Positions 1 to 11,860 are shown, counted from the first letter of the stretch. The stretch is DNA of 64,000 nucleotides from Paenibacillus mendelii (GCF_024498075.1 NZ_JANHOF010000002.1:104412-168411), one strand, 5' to 3'. Numbers and translations: made by a program. The notes: generated from the sequence alone by a model not told the origin.

Positions 1-99
1 CACGCTTCCCGCCAGCCCGGCCATTGCCTCGGCGCTCGTTAATGCCGGTTCTGTTCCTGGATGCTCGATTCGAATTGCCCCATTAGTCATGGTCCCCAT
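1..99 (-). CDS. Partial hypothetical protein, N-terminus only
   Basis: The first 33 codons of a minus-strand gene run off the left edge of the window. It would start at the ATG at 97-99, with a GGAAAGGAG ribosome site 12 bases upstream, and the frame stays open to base 1. It begins 56 bases downstream of the moaA stop on the same strand, so it probably belongs to the moaA transcript and may serve molybdenum cofactor or molybdoenzyme function. The visible peptide (starting MGTMTNGAIRIEHPG) is not enough for me to recognise a family. A second in-frame ATG at 88-90 is possible but sits too far from the ribosome site. Confidence 0.5.
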   Translation of the reverse strand, partial: MGTMTNGAIRIEHPGTEPALTSAEAMAGLAGSV

Positions 100-155
100 A
101 TGATATAGATACTCCTTTCCACTCAAAAAGAGACTTGTTTAAGCTTCGCGCAACT

Positions 156-1157
156 TCATCCGCCGATCTGTGACATCCGCCTTGCGGTCGGTTCGTGGCT
201 TTGCGCTTCATCGGACAGCTTCGCGGCCATCTCATGGTTAAGCGGCTTAATATCGAGCGCCCGCATGAACAATTCGCGCAGTGCCGACGCATCGCCGAGC
301 GCATTCTTGACGTTCAACTCGTCTACCCAATACAAGCAAGGCTTCAAGCTTCCATCCGCCGTTAGCCTTAACCGGTTGCACCTCTCGCAGAAGTGATCGC
401 TCACCGGATGAATAAGCCCGAACGATCCCTTGCCGCCGGCGATCCGATAATCCTCGGAAGGTCCGTTGCCCACGATATCGTGCAATCGAGCGACTTGGAA
501 TTGCTGCTGCTCAGCAATTTCTAGAACGCGGGATAAAGGTAAGTAGTGCGTCTTCCAATTTTCATCCGCATGGCCTATCGGCATATATTCAATAAAGCGG
601 ACATGCAGCGGTTGATCAAAGCTCATTTTGAGGAAAGAGGCGATTTCATCCTCGTTGATGCCTTTTAATAAGACGCAATTCAGTTTAATCGGACCAAATC
701 CAACACGTACCGCGGCTTCGATGCCTTCCATGACTCGCTTCAGATCCCCTCTTCTGGCAATCATACGAAAACGAGCGGGATCGAGCGTATCCAAACTGAT
801 GTTGACCCGATTCAAGCCAGCACTGCGAAGCGCCTCTGCGCGCTCAGCAAGCATGATGCCATTGGTCGTCATCGAGATATCTTTGATGCCAGGTATGGCT
901 GAGAGCTGGCTTATAAGACCGTCCAGTCCGGGGCGCACGAGCGGTTCCCCGCCAGTAATCCGAAGTTTAGAGATGCCAAGGCTTGCCGCTGTCTCGACGA
1001 CCTCGACAATCGCTTCGTATGTGAGCAAATCCGAAGATGGAGCAAACTCAACGCCTTCTTCCGGCATGCAGTATAAGCACCGTAAATTGCAGCGGTCTGT
1101 TACGGAAATTCGCAAATAATCGTGTACGCGGCCAAAGCGATCCGTTAATGCGGACAT
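156..1157 (-). CDS. moaA: GTP 3',8-cyclase MoaA (molybdenum cofactor)
   Basis: This radical-SAM enzyme converts GTP to 3',8-cyclo-GTP, the first step of molybdopterin synthesis. The 333-aa product is full length. The N-terminal CxxxCxxC cluster motif is C23, C27 and C30, followed by GGEP at 69-72. The second, substrate-binding cluster is C257, C260 and C274 (CxxC-x13-C). The protein ends in the conserved Gly-Gly (RRMSQIGG) that reaches into the active site. The start ATG at 1157 has an AAGGGGAG ribosome site. It is transcribed away from the moaD-moaE fusion and moeB, so the cofactor genes form a divergent pair. No moaC, mogA, moeA or mobA is visible, so the rest of the pathway lies elsewhere or to the left. 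Confidence 0.97.
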   Translation of the reverse strand: MSALTDRFGRVHDYLRISVTDRCNLRCLYCMPEEGVEFAPSSDLLTYEAIVEVVETAASLGISKLRITGGEPLVRPGLDGLISQLSAIPGIKDISMTTNGIMLAERAEALRSAGLNRVNISLDTLDPARFRMIARRGDLKRVMEGIEAAVRVGFGPIKLNCVLLKGINEDEIASFLKMSFDQPLHVRFIEYMPIGHADENWKTHYLPLSRVLEIAEQQQFQVARLHDIVGNGPSEDYRIAGGKGSFGLIHPVSDHFCERCNRLRLTADGSLKPCLYWVDELNVKNALGDASALRELFMRALDIKPLNHEMAAKLSDEAQSHEPTARRMSQIGG

Positions 1158-1260
1158 GGTTTCACTCTCCCCTTACGTCTTTGCTTTCAGCATAACATTT
1201 TCAAATATATTATGGTATGCTATTAGAACGAAAACGAGTCAAATTGAGGGGTTCCCTGCC

Positions 1261-1998
1261 ATGACATTTGAATGGAAACTACAGTTATTCGCTGGTCTTG
1301 CCGAGCGGTTCGGCACACCCAATATCACGATAATGCTTGAGAAGGAACAATTAACCGCAGCTCAGCTGAAGCAGGCGCTTATCCGCGAATATGCACAGCA
1401 TGAATCGCTTCTTCTCGTCTCCTTTATTGCCTGTAATCAAGCCTATGCGGCAGATGACGAGCTCATCCATGCCACGGATGAGCTCGCGCTGCTTCCTCCG
1501 GTATCCGGAGGGGAAGAGACGGCCGCGCTTGCCTCTGATGCGAATGAAGACAAACGGTATGCGATTACACAGAATCCTATCTCCGTTGAGGCCGTCACTG
1601 CCTTGGTCATCGTGCCCGAGCACGGCGCAGCACTGACCTTTACCGGTACGACCAGGGAGTGGACGCAAGGCAAACGTACGACGCGCCTTGAGTATGAGGC
1701 CTATATTCCGATGGCGATCAAGACTCTCCGCCAAATCGGCGACGAGATCTCTGTGCGATGGCCGGGTGCCTTATGCGCCATTACCCACCGAATCGGTGTT
1801 GTCGACATTGCCGAGATCAGTGTCGTTATTGCGGTATCGGCTCCCCATCGCGGAGATTGCTATGATGCAAGCCGCTATGCTATCGAGAGATTGAAACAAA
1901 TCGTGCCGATCTGGAAACGTGAAATATGGGACGATGGTTCAGAGTGGAAGGGTCACCAGCTCGGTCCATGGAACCCTGCTGCCTCTGCCGAGCAGTAG
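1261..1998 (+). CDS. moaDE: MoaD-MoaE fusion, molybdopterin synthase
   Basis: One 245-aa chain carries both subunits of molybdopterin synthase, which adds two sulfurs to precursor Z. Residues 1-84 are a ubiquitin-like MoaD ending at Gly83-Gly84 (LPPVSGG). Residues about 97-245 are MoaE, with FTGTTRE, the HRIG region and VPIWKREIWDDGSEW (K219 is the likely catalytic lysine). In separate systems the MoaD Gly-Gly is the free C-terminus that becomes a thiocarboxylate, so this chain should need cleavage after Gly84. That is known for mycobacterial MoaX and inferred here. I chose the ATG at 1261 (GAGGGG upstream) over longer in-frame starts because family similarity begins there. It lies 103 bases from the divergent moaA start. 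Confidence 0.93.
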   Translation: MTFEWKLQLFAGLAERFGTPNITIMLEKEQLTAAQLKQALIREYAQHESLLLVSFIACNQAYAADDELIHATDELALLPPVSGGEETAALASDANEDKRYAITQNPISVEAVTALVIVPEHGAALTFTGTTREWTQGKRTTRLEYEAYIPMAIKTLRQIGDEISVRWPGALCAITHRIGVVDIAEISVVIAVSAPHRGDCYDASRYAIERLKQIVPIWKREIWDDGSEWKGHQLGPWNPAASAEQ

Positions 1999-2015
1999 GC
2001 ACAAAACTGATAGCA

Positions 2016-2210
2016 TATCCTTCCGCAGCGAGTTTTGTTCGCGCTCCTTCGGAAGCGCTTTGCTCACAAAACTTTAAGCTTATCCTTCCGCAACGAGTTT
2101 TGTTCGCGCTCCTTCGGAAGCGCTGTGCTCACAAAACTTTTTGCATATCCTTCCGCAGTGAGTTTTGTTCGATTCCGCTCCTTCGGAGGCGCTGTGCTCA
2201 CAAAACTTTT
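2016..2210. repeat. Three-copy 65-bp tandem hairpin repeat
   Basis: Three head-to-tail units start near 2016, 2081 and 2146. The first two have a 65-base period and the last carries about 4 extra bases. Each contains AGTTTTGT, then an inner GCGCTCC / GGAAGCGC stem, then ACAAAACT, so each can fold into a long imperfect hairpin. A degenerate half unit (ACAAAACT) directly follows the moaDE stop at 1998. The period is not a multiple of three and no reading frame is conserved, so it is non-coding. The last unit ends exactly at the ribosome site of the next gene. The function is unknown: it could attenuate, terminate or stabilise the transcript between moaDE and moeB. Confidence 0.9.
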
Positions 2211-2222
2211 GGAGGTGTCCAT

Positions 2223-3284
2223 TTGTCTCATTCCTCCCAGTCGGATTCTAGTCGTGCTGACGACAGGTACTCACGTCAAATCCGGTTTGCCCCCATCGGT
2301 CAGGAGGGGCAGCGCAGCCTCTCCGAAAGCTGCGTTGCCGTTGTCGGAATGGGTGCCCTCGGTTCCGTTGCCGCTCAACATTTGGTGCGTTCGGGGGTAG
2401 GATGCGTCCGGATCATTGACCGTGACGTGCTTGAACGCAGCAATTTGCAGCGTCAGGTTTTATACACCGAAGAAGACGTCAGCCTTGCGCTTCCGAAGGC
2501 TGAAGCCGCAGCTGCTCATCTGCGTGCGATCAACAGCTCGGTACGCATCGAATCCACCGTCGCGGATCTTACGTCTGCAAACGCGGACGCTTTGCTTGCC
2601 GGAGCCGATCTTATTGTAGACGGGTCAGACAATTTTTCTGTCCGCTATCTCATGAACGACTACAGCTTAAAACATCATATTCCTTGGATTTACGGAGGTG
2701 TCATAGGTGCCTCCGGAATGACCATGACCTATATTCCAGGAGAAACTGCCTGCTTCCGCTGCCTCTTCCCGAATCCGCCTGCGGCAGGCGCTGTCGATAC
2801 TTGCGATACGGCGGGCGTTATATCCCCTGCTGTCGATATCGTGGCCTCCTTACAAGCCGCTGAAGCTTTAAAATGGCTAAGCGGCAATCGGGCTGCGCTT
2901 CACGGGACGCTCTTTCAAATCGACCTCTGGCAGCATCGCTGGATGCCCCTTAAAACAGATGGCTCGAAAAGAGCAGACTGCCCTGCTTGCGCGAAGCGTG
3001 ATTTCACGTTTCTGGAGCACGGTCACCCGGAGACGGCCGCACTTTCTCTATGCGGCCGCAATACGATCCAAATATCGCCGCAGAGCACGCTTTCGCTCTC
3101 ATTAGACGAGCTTGAGAAAAGACTGGGGCGAATCGGCCGCGTGGAACGAAACCCGTTTCTCCTCCGTTACCATCGCGATGATCACCATCTGATCGTTATT
3201 TTTCCAGACGGTCGGGCTTTAATACAAGGCACCGAGGATCCCATTACCGCTAGACGGATTTATACGGAGATTCTTGGTAATTAA
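2223..3284 (+). CDS. moeB: ThiF/MoeB-family adenylyltransferase (E1-like)
   Basis: The protein activates the C-terminal Gly-Gly of a ubiquitin-like sulfur carrier by adenylation. Given its position behind the MoaD-MoaE fusion, MoaD is the likely partner. The 353-aa protein begins with the family signature DDRYSRQIRF (13-22). It has the nucleotide motif GMGALG at 42-47, zinc ligands CFRC (177-180) and CPAC (253-256), and a candidate catalytic cysteine C194 (VDTCDTAGV). About 80 residues follow the zinc site as a C-terminal extension. I chose the TTG start at 2223 because a perfect GGAGGT lies 6 bases upstream. Longer in-frame starts would run into the 65-bp repeats. A ThiF role in thiamine synthesis is the alternative. 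Confidence 0.88.
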   Translation: MSHSSQSDSSRADDRYSRQIRFAPIGQEGQRSLSESCVAVVGMGALGSVAAQHLVRSGVGCVRIIDRDVLERSNLQRQVLYTEEDVSLALPKAEAAAAHLRAINSSVRIESTVADLTSANADALLAGADLIVDGSDNFSVRYLMNDYSLKHHIPWIYGGVIGASGMTMTYIPGETACFRCLFPNPPAAGAVDTCDTAGVISPAVDIVASLQAAEALKWLSGNRAALHGTLFQIDLWQHRWMPLKTDGSKRADCPACAKRDFTFLEHGHPETAALSLCGRNTIQISPQSTLSLSLDELEKRLGRIGRVERNPFLLRYHRDDHHLIVIFPDGRALIQGTEDPITARRIYTEILGN

Positions 3285-3479
3285 TAATAACTCCCATTGG
3301 ACCGGCCATTATATTCCAAAATGCATATACTTTATCTAAATTCAGGACTTTTCGCCTATTTATTTTCGTAGTATGATGATTAAACGTATTATTCCTATTT
3401 GCTCTTATTGCCAATTCTTTGATTTATTGCTACCATAGACTTAATTAATGGAGAGAAACGAGAACGTTCGAGGTGGATC

Positions 3480-4538
3480 ATGAGGGTACATGTAACAGAA
3501 ATTAAAGATGGCGATAAGTTGGCAAATGATGCGTTCAACTCCTATGGTTTGCACGTATTATCGAAGGGAACAACCTTGTTCGCGAAAGAAATATCAGTTC
3601 TGTTCCAACATCAGATCGATTATGTCGATATTGAAACCCGGCAAGCAGATGCACCTTTAAACCGCACAATTGAATCAGGCTTAAGTCCTAAGTGGCTGCC
3701 GACGGTTGAGCCGATCTATCAAGAGGTTATCTTAGGATGCGAGCAATTGTTTTTGAATGCGCTTCAAAACGGGGTTATCGCCGAGGACGATGTTTCGGCT
3801 ACCTTCCAGCCGCTTGTCGATAATTTCAAGATGGAACGCGATGTCGTGTCTATGCTGCTCCTGCTCAATACCAAGGATGACTATACATACCAGCACTCGG
3901 TTCAGGTAGGCATGCTTTCGTATTACTTATCTTCTTGGCTCGGATATGACGAAGAGGAATCCGTCAAGATCGGTCAGGCCGGTTTTCTGCATGATATCGG
4001 GAAGTGCCGCATTACGGATGATATTCTGAATAAGCCGGACCGCTTAACGCCGGAAGAGTTCGAATTGATCAAGCGGCATACGATTGACGGCCATCAAATT
4101 ATACAAGCCTCCTTCGGCAAAGATTCTCTGGCTGCTATAGTAGCTCTTGAGCATCACGAACGCATGGATGGCAGCGGTTATCCGTATGAAATTACCGGCG
4201 ATGAGATGCACCCTGTCTCCAAGATCGTCGCGGTAGCCGATGTGTACAGCGCCATGATCTCATCCCGTGTCTATCAACAGAAGCGAGACCTGCTATATGT
4301 GCTCCGCGAGCTGTACCGGATGAGCTTCTCGGAGTTGGATCCAACGACCACCCATACATTCATCAGGCATATGATACCGAACTTTATCGGCAAGAAGGTG
4401 GAGCTGCATAGCGGCGAAGTCGGAACGATTATTATGACGCATCCCTCCGAATTCTTCCGTCCACTTGTCCAAATCGATGAACACTTCATTGATTTGTCGC
4501 TGGATCACTCCTTCGAGGTGAAGCAAGTTTATATGTAG
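3480..4538 (+). CDS. HD-GYP domain protein, putative c-di-GMP phosphodiesterase
   Basis: A 352-aa soluble protein with an HD-GYP phosphohydrolase domain in its second half. H171-D172 lie in the HDIGK motif, and HHERMDGSGYP at 225-235 carries the GYP signature. The family hydrolyses cyclic di-GMP. The N-terminal 110 residues hold no receiver or PAS domain that I can recognise, so the input signal is unknown. No membrane segment is seen. The start ATG has GAGGTGG upstream. It is a single-gene unit: 195 bases separate it from moeB, and a strong terminator follows at 4547. Confidence 0.92.
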   Translation: MRVHVTEIKDGDKLANDAFNSYGLHVLSKGTTLFAKEISVLFQHQIDYVDIETRQADAPLNRTIESGLSPKWLPTVEPIYQEVILGCEQLFLNALQNGVIAEDDVSATFQPLVDNFKMERDVVSMLLLLNTKDDYTYQHSVQVGMLSYYLSSWLGYDEEESVKIGQAGFLHDIGKCRITDDILNKPDRLTPEEFELIKRHTIDGHQIIQASFGKDSLAAIVALEHHERMDGSGYPYEITGDEMHPVSKIVAVADVYSAMISSRVYQQKRDLLYVLRELYRMSFSELDPTTTHTFIRHMIPNFIGKKVELHSGEVGTIIMTHPSEFFRPLVQIDEHFIDLSLDHSFEVKQVYM

Positions 4539-4546
4539 CCATAACA

Positions 4547-4584
4547 AAACTCCGGTGCGCGATTACAGCGTACCGGAGTTTTTT
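4547..4584 (+). terminator. Rho-independent terminator after the HD-GYP gene
   Basis: The stem AACTCCGGT / ACCGGAGTT with flanking GCGC / GCGT pairs is followed by TTTTTT. It begins 8 bases after the HD-GYP stop. The A-run on its other side could let it also stop transcription of the convergent collagen-like gene. Confidence 0.9.
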
Positions 4585-4633
4585 GCTATTCGTTCAATAC
4601 CCATATCAAGGAAGCAACTGACATTCCGAAGTG

Positions 4634-5965
4634 CTATTCTATCGCGATACCAGCACTGGCATATCCACTGACTGTACTCACCAAGCTGAGCCCGGTTGCT
4701 GTTGCAGAGAAGACAAGAAGATAACGTGTCTCGGCAGATACAGGAATATTCCATTCAGTAGTATTTATGCCGTTGGAGACGGTTCCTAGAGGTATAACAC
4801 CAGTAAGTGATGGAGCCAACGTGACTATAGCTCCAGGAACTGGAGTGAATGTATTATTCGGAGTATCCGATTGATACAATTGTGCAGTAACGGTAATTGT
4901 CGAACCAACCAGACTCAATGCCGTCGTCGTGCTGAAATAAGCTGAAATGGACGTTAGTTTTCCTGAACGCGGCACCGAGAACGCATAATTGATGCTGCTG
5001 CCGTTATAATCACCTGTAAGATCGATTGTTCCCCCCAGTGGTTGTATGCCTGTAGCAGAGTTCCCGAAACCAACCACACTGCTTGTTCCACTTAACCCAC
5101 CAGCAATCGTAGTCATCGAGATCGCTGAGCCCGATGCAAATGGAATAATGGATGAATATCCTGCTGGGCCTGCTGGGCCTGCTGGACCTGCTGGACCTGT
5201 TGCTCCTGTAGCTCCTGTATCTCCTGCTGGACCTGCCGGGCCTGTAGCACCTGCTGGACCTGCTGGACCTGCCGGACCTGTAGCCCCTGTATCTCCTTTA
5301 TCTCCAGCTAGGCCTGCTGGGCCTTGTGCTCCGGTAGCACCTGTTGAACCAGATGATCCAGAACCAGCCGGGCCTGTTGCTCCAGTCTCCCCTTTGTCCC
5401 CTTTATCACCTTTGTCACCTTTGTCTCCTTTGTCTCCTTTGTCGCCCTTATTGCCTTTGTCACCTTTGCTTCCTTTTTCACCTTGGTCGCCTTTCGTTCC
5501 TTGTGTACCAGATGAGGAGCTGTCAAGCGATGTGATAATAACGGACTGGAGATTCTTGTTCCACTCCACTTTTGCTCCTAATTGATCTGCCAGGAACCGA
5601 ACCGGAACCATAACCCTGTTATCAATGATTTGACCCGGCTGATCAAGTGTTACTTGGGATACTTGGGAACCAACCTTAACAGTTGCAGCCTTGTTGCCAA
5701 GAATAATTGTGATTGTGACATCGCCCTTAACAGCAGTCACTGATTGTGTAGCAGCGTCCCAATTCAACGTTGCTCCGAATGTATCCATCACATGTCGTAC
5801 GGGGACAAGCATCGTTCCTTTTATGAACGTGGGTTGAACATCACTTTGGACGATGCTGCCGTTGATATTCAGGGAAATGCCCGCCGCCTGTGTGACCGGT
5901 ACGGAGATCAGTGTCATGGCAAGCGTAGATATGATTGCGAGTTTCGTCCATCTTTTCTTAAACAA
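4634..5965 (-). CDS. Collagen-like surface/exosporium protein with copper-amine-oxidase-type domain
   Basis: A secreted 443-aa protein with three parts. Residues 1-28 are a signal peptide. Residues about 29-148 are a copper amine oxidase N-terminal-like domain, with two [14 protein letters not shown]-type repeats. Residues 153-268 are Gly-X-Y collagen repeats: 16 triplets, rich in GDK and GPA, a two-residue break (GS), then about 22 more. Residues 270-443 match the C-terminal domain of the exosporium protein BclB. BclA/BclB-type proteins form trimeric stalks on spores; a surface role here is inferred. The start is TTG with AAGGAGG upstream. The collagen tract DNA is low-complexity and should be prone to length change. 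It forms a single-gene unit convergent with the HD-GYP gene. Confidence 0.9.
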   Translation of the reverse strand: MFKKRWTKLAIISTLAMTLISVPVTQAAGISLNINGSIVQSDVQPTFIKGTMLVPVRHVMDTFGATLNWDAATQSVTAVKGDVTITIILGNKAATVKVGSQVSQVTLDQPGQIIDNRVMVPVRFLADQLGAKVEWNKNLQSVIITSLDSSSSGTQGTKGDQGEKGSKGDKGNKGDKGDKGDKGDKGDKGDKGETGATGPAGSGSSGSTGATGAQGPAGLAGDKGDTGATGPAGPAGPAGATGPAGPAGDTGATGATGPAGPAGPAGPAGYSSIIPFASGSAISMTTIAGGLSGTSSVVGFGNSATGIQPLGGTIDLTGDYNGSSINYAFSVPRSGKLTSISAYFSTTTALSLVGSTITVTAQLYQSDTPNNTFTPVPGAIVTLAPSLTGVIPLGTVSNGINTTEWNIPVSAETRYLLVFSATATGLSLVSTVSGYASAGIAIE

Positions 5966-5984
5966 TTAAATTCCTCCTTGGCTA

Positions 5985-6061
5985 AGTACATGTACAACGC
6001 AATAATCCAGTTAAAATTGTGAGCCTTTTCTGTAAACCTGCAACACAACGATACATGTACA
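5985..6061 (-). promoter_or_regulatory. Paired TACATGTACA palindromes upstream of the collagen-like gene
   Basis: The 8-bp palindrome TACATGTA occurs at 5987-5994 and 6052-6059, both followed by CA, 65 bases apart. They lie 20-95 bases upstream of the collagen-like gene start. The spacing and identity suggest two operator half-complexes for an unidentified regulator. I could not assign a clear -10/-35 pair here. Confidence 0.35.
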
Positions 6062-6326
6062 TCAGGAAACTCTAATTGATTGCAGCCTCCCCATTTTTTT
6101 AGTCCTACGAAAGTAAACAATAATAATTATTTCTATTAACTATTTCCTGATTCATAATAACATTTTATTCCATAAAATGTCTCAACAAATTGTGACAATC
6201 TTCGGGTTTATTTTCTCAAATTCAACAGGGTTATGTTTCATCTAGAGAAAAATATTTGGGATTATTTGGAGATAGGAATGTTAGGTATCCATTCACGCAC
6301 TATATTTGGATTTGCTATCAGAAATA

Positions 6327-6357
6327 AAAAGAATCCGCAGAAAAAATCTACGGATTC
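6327..6357 (-). terminator. Second hairpin downstream of the suf operon
   Basis: GAATCCG-AGA pairs with TCT-CGGATTC around a loop of six A/T bases. On the minus strand it is followed by TTTTTAT, so it can act as a back-up terminator for transcripts from the suf operon. Confidence 0.55.
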
Positions 6358-6459
6358 AATGATAGTTATGATGCGTTAGGCAAATGAGTGATTTGACTAA
6401 ACGGTATCAAAAAGGTATCACGATATTTCAAATGACCCAATAGCTATTACAATTGAATT

Positions 6460-6503
6460 AAAAAAGCCTTGCCCACAGTGATTTATATCACTGCAAGCAA
6501 AGC
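6460..6503 (-). terminator. Rho-independent terminator of the suf operon
   Basis: On the minus strand GCTTTGCTTGCAGTGAT pairs with ATCACTGTGGGCAAGGC over 17 positions, including G-T wobbles, around a 4-base loop, and TTTTTT follows. It starts 16 bases past the sufB stop. Confidence 0.92.
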
Positions 6504-6518
6504 TTTCCCATACTACAA

Positions 6519-7916
6519 TTAGCCAATGGAGCCTTCCATCTCAAACTTGATGAGACGGTTCATTTCTACGGCATATTCCATCGGAAGCTCTTTCGTGAAG
6601 GGCTCAATGAAGCCCATAACGATCATCTGCGTCGCTTCCGCTTCCGTCAATCCGCGGCTCATCAGATAGAAGAGCTGGTCCTCTGAAACCTTGGAGACGG
6701 TCGCTTCATGCTCCAGCGTAATATTATCGTTCAGGATTTCGTTGTAAGGGATCGTATCTGATGTGGACTGGTTATCCAGAATCAGTGTATCGCATTTGAT
6801 ATTTGCTTTGGAGCCTTCCGAATTACGTCCGAACGAAGCCAGCCCGCGGTATGTTACTTTCCCGCCATGCTTACTGATCGACTTCGAAACAATCGTGGAC
6901 GTCGTGTCCGGTGCCAGGTGATACATCTTTGCGCCTGCGTCTTGATGCTGCCCTTTGCCGGCAACGGCGATGGAGAGCACCATTCCTTTTGCTCCGCGGC
7001 CCTTCAGTATAACGGAAGGATATTTCATTGTCAGCTTGGAGCCGATATTTCCGTCAACCCATTCCATCGTCGCATTCTCTTCCGCTACTGCACGCTTCGT
7101 AACGAGGTTGAAAATATTCGGTGCCCAGTTCTGAATCGTCGTGTAACGGGCGCGCGCGTTCTTCTTCACGATGATCTCAACGACCGCGCTATGCAGCGAG
7201 TTCGTGCTGTAGACAGGCGCCGTACAGCCCTCAACGTAGTGAACGAGGCTGTCCTCGTCCGCGATGATGAGCGTACGCTCGAATTGACCCATGTTCTCAG
7301 AGTTAATCCGGAAGTAAGCCTGCAGTGGAATTTCGCACTTCACGCCTTTTGGAACGTAGATGAAGCTGCCGCCTGACCAAACAGCGCTGTTGAGTGCCGA
7401 GAACTTATTATCGGATGGAGGGACAACAGTAGCGAAATGCTCGCGGAATAGCTCTGGATATTCTCGCAGCGCGGTATCCGTATCCGTGAAGATTACGCCC
7501 TGTTTCTCGAGATCCTCCTGCATGCTGTGATAAACGACTTCCGATTCATACTGTGCGGAAACGCCGGCAAGGAACTTCTGCTCCGCTTCCGGAATACCCA
7601 GCTTATCGAACGTCTCTTTAATCTCAGACGGTACTTCCTCCCAAGTCTTGCCTTGCTTCTCGGAAGGCTTCACGTAGTACTGAATATCATTAAAGTCCAA
7701 GTCGTCCATATTGCCGCCCCAACGCGGCATAGACATCTTGTAGAACTGCTCCAACGATTTCAGACGGAAGTCCAGCATCCATTGCGGTTCGTTCTTCATC
7801 TCCGAAATCGTGCGTACGATTTCGGGAGTCAGCCCCTTACCGGATTGAAAGATCGATTTATGCTCGTCACGAAAACCATACTGGTATTCAGATAAATCAG
7901 GCATTTGTTTAGCCAT
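6519..7916 (-). CDS. sufB: Fe-S cluster assembly scaffold SufB
   Basis: SufB is the scaffold core of the SufBCD complex, on which new [4Fe-4S] clusters form in the cytosol. The 465-aa product is full length and carries the typical SufB beta-helix sequence ([22 protein letters not shown] region, and [17 protein letters not shown] near the C-terminus). I placed the start at the ATG at 7916, because GGGAGG lies upstream and [15 protein letters not shown] is the usual family N-terminus. It is the last gene of sufCDSUB, 42 bases after sufU, and a strong terminator follows. Confidence 0.97.
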   Translation of the reverse strand: MAKQMPDLSEYQYGFRDEHKSIFQSGKGLTPEIVRTISEMKNEPQWMLDFRLKSLEQFYKMSMPRWGGNMDDLDFNDIQYYVKPSEKQGKTWEEVPSEIKETFDKLGIPEAEQKFLAGVSAQYESEVVYHSMQEDLEKQGVIFTDTDTALREYPELFREHFATVVPPSDNKFSALNSAVWSGGSFIYVPKGVKCEIPLQAYFRINSENMGQFERTLIIADEDSLVHYVEGCTAPVYSTNSLHSAVVEIIVKKNARARYTTIQNWAPNIFNLVTKRAVAEENATMEWVDGNIGSKLTMKYPSVILKGRGAKGMVLSIAVAGKGQHQDAGAKMYHLAPDTTSTIVSKSISKHGGKVTYRGLASFGRNSEGSKANIKCDTLILDNQSTSDTIPYNEILNDNITLEHEATVSKVSEDQLFYLMSRGLTEAEATQMIVMGFIEPFTKELPMEYAVEMNRLIKFEMEGSIG

Positions 7917-7958
7917 TGAAAATAGCCTCCCTTTGGTGGCGCACAAGGCGCCCCATTA

Positions 7959-10904
<2,946 letters not shown>

Positions 10905-10923
10905 AGTCGATGCTCCCCCTCCG

Positions 10924-11703
10924 TTAAACCTGGCCAACCGTTTCGTCGACGATACCCAGTTCTTCTTTCACCCAATCGTAGCCTTCGCTCTCCAGACGCT
11001 CCGCAAGCTCCGGTCCGCCGGATTTGACAATACGGCCTTGCATCATAACGTGTACAAAGTCAGGCTTGATATAGCCAAGCAGACGCTGATAGTGAGTAAT
11101 AATCAAGAACCCGCGGTCCTCGGAACGCATAGCGTTGACGCCTGCTGCAACAATTTTAAGCGCGTCGATGTCAAGACCGGAATCGATTTCGTCCAGAACG
11201 ACGATTTTGGGCTCCAGCAGCAGCATCTGCAAAATTTCGTTACGTTTCTTCTCGCCGCCGGAGAAGCCTTCGTTCAAATAACGGTGAGCGAACTCGGGGT
11301 TCATCTCGAGCTCCTTCATCTTGCTCTCCATCTGGCGGATAAACTTAATCAGCGAAATTTCTTTTCCTTCCTCGCGGCGCGCGTTGATCGCACTGCGCAA
11401 GAAGTCCGAGTTGGTGACGCCGGCAATTTCACTTGGATACTGCATCGCCAGGAACAAGCCGGCGCGTGCGCGCTCGTCCGTAGCCATATCCAAGACGTCC
11501 TCGCCATCCAGCGTGACCGCTCCACTGGTTACTTCATATTTGGGATGCCCCATTAGTGCCGATGCAAGCGTGCTCTTGCCCGTTCCGTTCGGACCCATGA
11601 TCGCATGGACTTCGCCACCTTTAATTTCAAGGTTGATGCCCTTCAAAATTTCTTTATTCTCGATCGCGGCCTTCAAGCCATCAATCACAAACTGCGTTGC
11701 CAT
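10924..11703 (-). CDS. sufC: Fe-S assembly ATPase SufC
   Basis: SufC is the ABC-type ATPase that drives structural change in the SufBCD complex. The 259-aa protein has Walker [10 protein letters not shown], the SufC-type signature [11 protein letters not shown], Walker [13 protein letters not shown] and the switch H in ITHYQRLL. It is not a transporter subunit. The ATG at 11703 has GGAGGGAG upstream. It is the first gene of sufCDSUB, behind the promoter and Fur-like site at 11762-11797. Confidence 0.97.
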   Translation of the reverse strand: MATQFVIDGLKAAIENKEILKGINLEIKGGEVHAIMGPNGTGKSTLASALMGHPKYEVTSGAVTLDGEDVLDMATDERARAGLFLAMQYPSEIAGVTNSDFLRSAINARREEGKEISLIKFIRQMESKMKELEMNPEFAHRYLNEGFSGGEKKRNEILQMLLLEPKIVVLDEIDSGLDIDALKIVAAGVNAMRSEDRGFLIITHYQRLLGYIKPDFVHVMMQGRIVKSGGPELAERLESEGYDWVKEELGIVDETVGQV

Positions 11704-11761
11704 GTATACTGCTCCCTCCGTGGTTCGGATGTCTCTATGCGAGGATCCCTCAATTATAATT

Positions 11762-11790
11762 ATTCTAAAATGATTCTCATTGATTCTCAA
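11762..11790 (-). promoter_or_regulatory. sigma-A-type promoter of the suf operon
   Basis: On the minus strand, TTGAGA (11790-11785) is followed by a 17-base spacer and TAGAAT (11767-11762), about 60 bases before the sufC start. A second -10-like TATAAT lies at 11758-11753. Confidence 0.6.
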
Positions 11791-11797
11791 TAATCAT
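11771..11797 (-). promoter_or_regulatory. Fur-like iron box over the suf promoter
   Basis: The minus strand reads ATGATTATTGAGAATCA and then ATGAGAATCA. The TGATT...AATCA inverted repeat and the repeated GAGAATCA words resemble the 7-1-7 Fur consensus (TGATAATNATTATCA). The site covers the -35 hexamer and spacer of the suf promoter. That position fits repression when iron is plentiful, as is known for the enterobacterial suf operon; binding here is inferred. Confidence 0.5.
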
Positions 11798-11860
11798 TTT
11801 AATATGAATCCCATTATAAATCAATCAACACCTCTCCCCAAAGTCGGAAAAGTGACGTCT

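Larger units (their letters stand above)
5966..6518. other. AT-rich intergenic region upstream of the collagen-like gene
   Basis: A 553-base gap without a convincing gene. It holds two copies of TACATGTACA (5987-5996 and 6052-6061) near the collagen-like gene start, an AT-rich stretch, a hairpin at 6327-6357 and the suf operon terminator at 6460-6503. A 68-codon minus-strand frame overlapping its left end has no ribosome site or recognisable content. Confidence 0.6.

Noticed and set aside
2016..2210. CRISPR-like array.
   Set aside because: The units are directly adjacent with no unique spacers, and no cas genes are present. The same applies to the repeat at 63706.
1926..2222. A longer N-terminus for the MoeB-type protein running back through the repeats.
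   Set aside because: The extension would be encoded by non-coding hairpin repeats and overlaps moaDE; TTG 2223 has a perfect ribosome site.
5046..5585. A 179-codon Pro-rich frame on the plus strand.
   Set aside because: It is the antisense of the collagen repeats; its Pro/Ala/Ser pattern is only the complement of Gly-X-Y codons.
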